Positions 13,751 to 16,671 of a DNA stretch of 16,671 nt are shown here, piece after piece. The position numbers and the translations under genes are program-made. The notes beneath the pieces were generated by a model, which searched no databases, was not told the origin of the DNA, and saw only the letters and a list, made by a program, of their open reading frames with translations. The stretch comes from Clostridia bacterium. Its GTDB lineage: Bacteria > Bacillota > Clostridia > UBA1381 > UMGS1253. Every line of letters starts with the position of its first letter. Within the stretch, counting starts at the first letter, position 1. Location of the stretch: positions 1 to 16,671 of the forward strand of contig JAFQPV010000248.1 of the NCBI GenBank assembly GCA_017411585.1, read 5' to 3'.

Positions 13751-15109
13751 ATGCAGGAAAGAATTTTACAGTTTGGCGAGGGTAATTTCCTTCGCGGTTT
13801 TGTAGACTACTTTATCAACGGACTCAATGAAAAGGCGAATTTTGACACCTCCGTGATTTTGGTGCAGCCGCTTGCGCAGGGTATGTGCGAGATCATCAAC
13901 GCTCAGGGCGGTAAATACACAACCATTTTGCGCGGTAAGCAAAACGGCGAGCTGGTGGAAGAGATTACAAAAAATACGGCAGTAAGCCGCTGCATCAATC
14001 CTTATGCAGAATTTGATGCGTTTTTAGAGATTGCAAATAAGCCGGAGCTGCAGTTTGTGATTTCCAACACAACGGAAGCAGGTATCGCATTTGATGATTC
14101 CTGCAAGATTGACGATATGCCGGCGGTTTCCTTCCCGGGTAAGGTAACACAGTTTTTGTATGCGCGCTATAAGGCATTTAACGGCGCGAAGGATAAGGGC
14201 CTTATCTTTATCGCTTGTGAGCTGATTGACTTTAACGGCAGAGCGCTCAAAAAGTGCGTGATGCAGTACATCGATCTTTGGAATTTAGAGGACGGTTTCA
14301 AGGCTTGGGTAGAAAATGCCTGCACCTTTGCAAGCTCGCTTGTTGACCGTATCGTTACCGGCTTCCCGCGCGGCGAGGAGGTAGCGTGGAAAGAGCGCCT
14401 CGGCTACGAGGATAAGCTGATGGTAACGGCAGAGTACTTCCATTTGTGGGTAATTGAGGGTATGAACGATAAGAAGGATTTGCTCCCGCTCGACAAATAC
14501 GGCTACAATGTTGTTTTCACGGATGATATCGTTCCGTACAAGAAGCGCAAGGTGCGCATCTTAAACGGCGCACATACCATGAGCGTTATGGCGGCACACC
14601 TTTGTGGCTTGGAAACCGTTAAGGAAATGATGGACGATGAAATTATGGGCAAGTACGTGCGCAAGGGTATTTTTGAAGAGGTTATCCCGACGATTGACGG
14701 CCTTTCCAAGGCAGAGCTGGAGGACTTTGCCGGCAGCGTTATGGAGCGCTTTGAAAACCCGTACATTCGCCACAGACTGCTGGATATTTGCTTAAATTCT
14801 ACAGCAAAGTATAAAGAAAGAGTTCTTCCGTCCCTGCTCGGTGCAATTGAAAACGGTACACCGTCGAAGATTTTGACCTTCTCGCTTGCAGCGCTTGTGA
14901 TGTTCTATAAGACAGATAAGGCAAACGATATGCCGGCGGCGCTTGAATTTATGAAGGGCGCAACAACGAAGGAAGTGCTTGCAAACGCAGAGATGTGGGG
15001 CCAGGATTTGACGAAGGTGGACGGTCTTTTAGAGGCTGTAGAGGGCTACATTGCCGACTGTGCAGAGCGTCCGATTCGCGAGGTTATTGCAGAATTAGTG
15101 GAGGCGTAA
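13751..15109 (+). CDS. uxaB: Tagaturonate reductase (altronate oxidoreductase)
   Basis: A 452-residue cytoplasmic enzyme of the long-chain mannitol dehydrogenase family. It interconverts D-tagaturonate and D-altronate with NAD (EC 1.1.1.58) in galacturonate breakdown. The N-terminal nucleotide-binding motif FGEGNFLRGF is at residues 8-17. VISNTTEAGIAF, characteristic of UxaB, is at about 103-114. DRIVTGFPR (199-207) and the catalytic-region K-x-R-x-x-N-x-x-H motif follow, with Lys267, Asn272 and His275. The start is the ATG at 13751, with AAGGAG 9 nt upstream; an in-frame TTG at 13745 would leave too short a spacing. The uxaA gene starts one base after this stop, so both steps are made together. 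Length agrees with the family (about 480). Confidence 0.95.
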   Translation: MQERILQFGEGNFLRGFVDYFINGLNEKANFDTSVILVQPLAQGMCEIINAQGGKYTTILRGKQNGELVEEITKNTAVSRCINPYAEFDAFLEIANKPELQFVISNTTEAGIAFDDSCKIDDMPAVSFPGKVTQFLYARYKAFNGAKDKGLIFIACELIDFNGRALKKCVMQYIDLWNLEDGFKAWVENACTFASSLVDRIVTGFPRGEEVAWKERLGYEDKLMVTAEYFHLWVIEGMNDKKDLLPLDKYGYNVVFTDDIVPYKKRKVRILNGAHTMSVMAAHLCGLETVKEMMDDEIMGKYVRKGIFEEVIPTIDGLSKAELEDFAGSVMERFENPYIRHRLLDICLNSTAKYKERVLPSLLGAIENGTPSKILTFSLAALVMFYKTDKANDMPAALEFMKGATTKEVLANAEMWGQDLTKVDGLLEAVEGYIADCAERPIREVIAELVEA

Positions 15110-15110
15110 T

Positions 15111-16493
15111 ATGCTGAAAATTCATGAAAAGGACAATGTGCTTGTCGATGTGACAAGCGGTCATAAATATGCTGCCTGCGCCATCAAAGCAGGTGAAAAG
15201 GTCATCAAGTACGGCTTCCCGATCGGTGTCGCTACGGCGGATATTGCCGAGGGAGAGCATGTGCATAGCCACAATGTAAAAACCGGTCTTGAGGGTAAGC
15301 TTGAATACACCTATGCACCGGAATTTGAAGTAAAAAAGACGGACACGCCGACCTTTATGGGCTACCTTCGTCAAAACGGCGAGGCGGCAATCCGTAATGA
15401 ACTGTGGATTATCCCGACGGTTGGCTGTATCAATGGTGCGGCAGAAAAAATTGCGGAAAAGGCAAGAAACTTTTTTGAAGATACATATGCATTCGTGCAT
15501 CCGTACGGCTGCTCGCAGCTCGGCGGCGATCACGAAACCACGCAGAAGGTGCTTGCGTCTCTTTGCAGACATCCGAATGCGTTCGGCGTTCTAGTATTAG
15601 GTCTCGGCTGCGAAAACAACCATTTAGGCGAGTTTACAAAGGTGCTCGGCGATACAGAGGGGACAAACATTCGCTTCTTAAATGCGCAGGACAGCAAAGA
15701 CGAAATTGCAGAGGGTGTGGAAATCCTTCGCGCACTTGCCGAGGAAGCGAAAAAGCAGAAGCGCGAACCGATTCCGGTATCGAAGCTGAAAATCGGCTTA
15801 AAGTGTGGCGGCTCGGACGGTCTTTCCGGCGTAACGGCAAATCCGCTCGTTGGCAGATTCTGCGACCGCTTTACCGCAGAAAACGGTATTGCTGTTTTAA
15901 GCGAAGTGCCGGAAATGTTCGGCGCGGAAACCATCTTAATGAACCGCTGTGTGGATGAACACATTTTTGAAAAAACAGTCCATATGATTAACCGCTATAA
16001 GGACTACTTTATTGCCTACGGTCAGCCGATTTACGAAAATCCGTCGCCGGGCAATAAGGCAGGCGGCATTACCACGCTCGAGGAAAAATCTCTCGGCTGT
16101 GTACAAAAGGGCGGTAGCGCGCCGGTTGTCGATGCACTCGACATCGCAGAGCCGGCAGTGAAGTGCGGCTTGAATCTTTTATACGGACCGGGCAACGATA
16201 TGGTTGCGGTAACGAACTTAATCGCCTCCGGCTGCCATATGGTACTCTTTACAACAGGTCGCGGTACACCGTTTGCCGGCGTATGCCCGACGGTGAAGAT
16301 TTCGACAAACACCCCGCTTGCCGAAAAGAAGGCAAATTGGATTGACTACAATGCAGGTGCACTGTTAGACGGCAAGGATCTGGATGCAGATTTTTATAAC
16401 TACATCATTTCCGTCGCAGAAGGCAAGAAGACAAGAAACGAAGAAAACGGCTATCGAGAAATTGCCATTTTCAAAAACGGCGTAACATTATAA
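15111..16493 (+). CDS. uxaA: Altronate dehydratase
   Basis: A 460-residue enzyme that dehydrates D-altronate to 2-keto-3-deoxy-gluconate (EC 4.2.1.7), the step after UxaB. The N-terminal SAF-type domain (about 5-85) holds GEHVHSHNVKT at 48-58, with His50, His52 and His54. The dehydratase domain has TVGCIN (Cys106), HPYGCSQLGGDHE (Cys134, His141) and LGLGCENN (Cys167), then KCGGSDGLSG at 231-240. These conserved cysteines are typical of this iron-dependent family. The protein is slightly shorter than the usual ~490 residues but shows no gap in motifs. It starts one base after the uxaB stop; GGAGG inside the uxaB end serves as ribosome site. A terminator follows at once, so later pathway genes must be in another unit. 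Kinase and aldolase (kdgK, kdgA) and the isomerase uxaC are not in the window. Confidence 0.95.
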   Translation: MLKIHEKDNVLVDVTSGHKYAACAIKAGEKVIKYGFPIGVATADIAEGEHVHSHNVKTGLEGKLEYTYAPEFEVKKTDTPTFMGYLRQNGEAAIRNELWIIPTVGCINGAAEKIAEKARNFFEDTYAFVHPYGCSQLGGDHETTQKVLASLCRHPNAFGVLVLGLGCENNHLGEFTKVLGDTEGTNIRFLNAQDSKDEIAEGVEILRALAEEAKKQKREPIPVSKLKIGLKCGGSDGLSGVTANPLVGRFCDRFTAENGIAVLSEVPEMFGAETILMNRCVDEHIFEKTVHMINRYKDYFIAYGQPIYENPSPGNKAGGITTLEEKSLGCVQKGGSAPVVDALDIAEPAVKCGLNLLYGPGNDMVAVTNLIASGCHMVLFTTGRGTPFAGVCPTVKISTNTPLAEKKANWIDYNAGALLDGKDLDADFYNYIISVAEGKKTRNEENGYREIAIFKNGVTL

Positions 16494-16505
16494 ACAAATC
16501 AAAAC

Positions 16506-16535
16506 GGTGCAACCATTCAGGTTGCACCATTTTTT
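16506..16535 (+). terminator. Intrinsic terminator after uxaA
   Basis: GGTGCAACC (16506-16514) pairs perfectly with GGTTGCACC (16520-16528) across ATTCA, followed by A and six T. The hairpin directly abuts the group II intron start. Confidence 0.88.
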
Positions 16536-16671
16536 GTGTATGACGGGCATATCAATGCTCTGTGGTGAAAGTCCACCGAGGCGTAGTTACCGACGAACTC
16601 AAAAGCGACTTGCAAGTTTCACATCGTGAGGTGTGGGAGAGAAGAAGCAATAGCGAAATCGTAGCCCTACG
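16536..16671 (+). mobile_element. 5' end of a group II intron (probably class IIC)
   Basis: From GTGTATGACGGGC on, the sequence has the structured domain I character of bacterial group II introns. It includes a GTGG-TGAAAGT-CCAC hairpin (about 16563-16577), GAGGCGTAGTTACCGACGAA, and a later CACA-TCGTGAG-GTGTG hairpin. The start GTGTA is close to the GUGYG 5' consensus. It follows immediately after a rho-independent terminator, the target type of class IIC introns. Its reverse transcriptase gene and 3' end lie right of the window. The intron would move by RNA-based retrohoming. The call rests on recognised sequence style and context, not on a complete intron. Confidence 0.65.

Overview
The window looks like chromosome of a gut-type Clostridia (Bacillota), probably Oscillospirales or a relative. 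This rests on moderate GC, strong AGGAGG ribosome sites, many near-consensus sigma-70-type promoters with 17-bp spacers, intrinsic terminators with clean T-tracts, and families typical of that group (YozG/DUF2975 pair, Mrp with N-terminal cysteines, uronate genes, group II intron). The genus cannot be named from sequence alone.

Left edge (1-618): a HicA-type toxin gene cut by the window edge, with a consensus promoter and an overlapping palindrome. It is followed by the 3' end of a tRNA gene without its 5' part and a strong terminator. This is the signature of an integrated element whose far end lies left of the window. GTCAA-type repeats lie on both sides of the tRNA fragment.

619-3097 (minus): a three-gene membrane/regulator operon of DUF2975 protein, YozG-like HTH and DUF4173 protein, with its own promoter and operator-like palindrome. 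Divergent from it is an Mrp/NBP35 Fe-S carrier ATPase (3278-4096). A bidirectional terminator and a short interspersed repeat come next.

4222-9554 (minus): three transcription units. The first has two overlapping Gfo/Idh/MocA genes, the second an AraC-type regulator, and the third two duplicated alpha/beta hydrolases followed by an EamA-type transporter. A LysR-type regulator (9672-10514) is divergent from the hydrolases.

10571-16493 (plus): an EamA transporter and a cytoplasmic GH78-like alpha-L-rhamnosidase form one operon. After a terminator, uxaB (tagaturonate reductase) and uxaA (altronate dehydratase) form another. Together these suggest use of rhamnose- and galacturonate-containing pectin fragments taken into the cell; the hydrolases and sugar-type oxidoreductases nearby would fit a plant-glycan catabolic island. 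uxaC, kdgK and kdgA are not in the window.

Right edge (16536-16671): the 5' domain I of a probable group II intron starts immediately after the uxaA terminator hairpin, the usual target of group IIC introns. No clearly new system was found. The most interesting leads are the two-sided repeat layout at the tRNA fragment, the altered GH78 active-site motif, the degenerate oxidoreductase paired with a canonical one, and the intron at the terminator.
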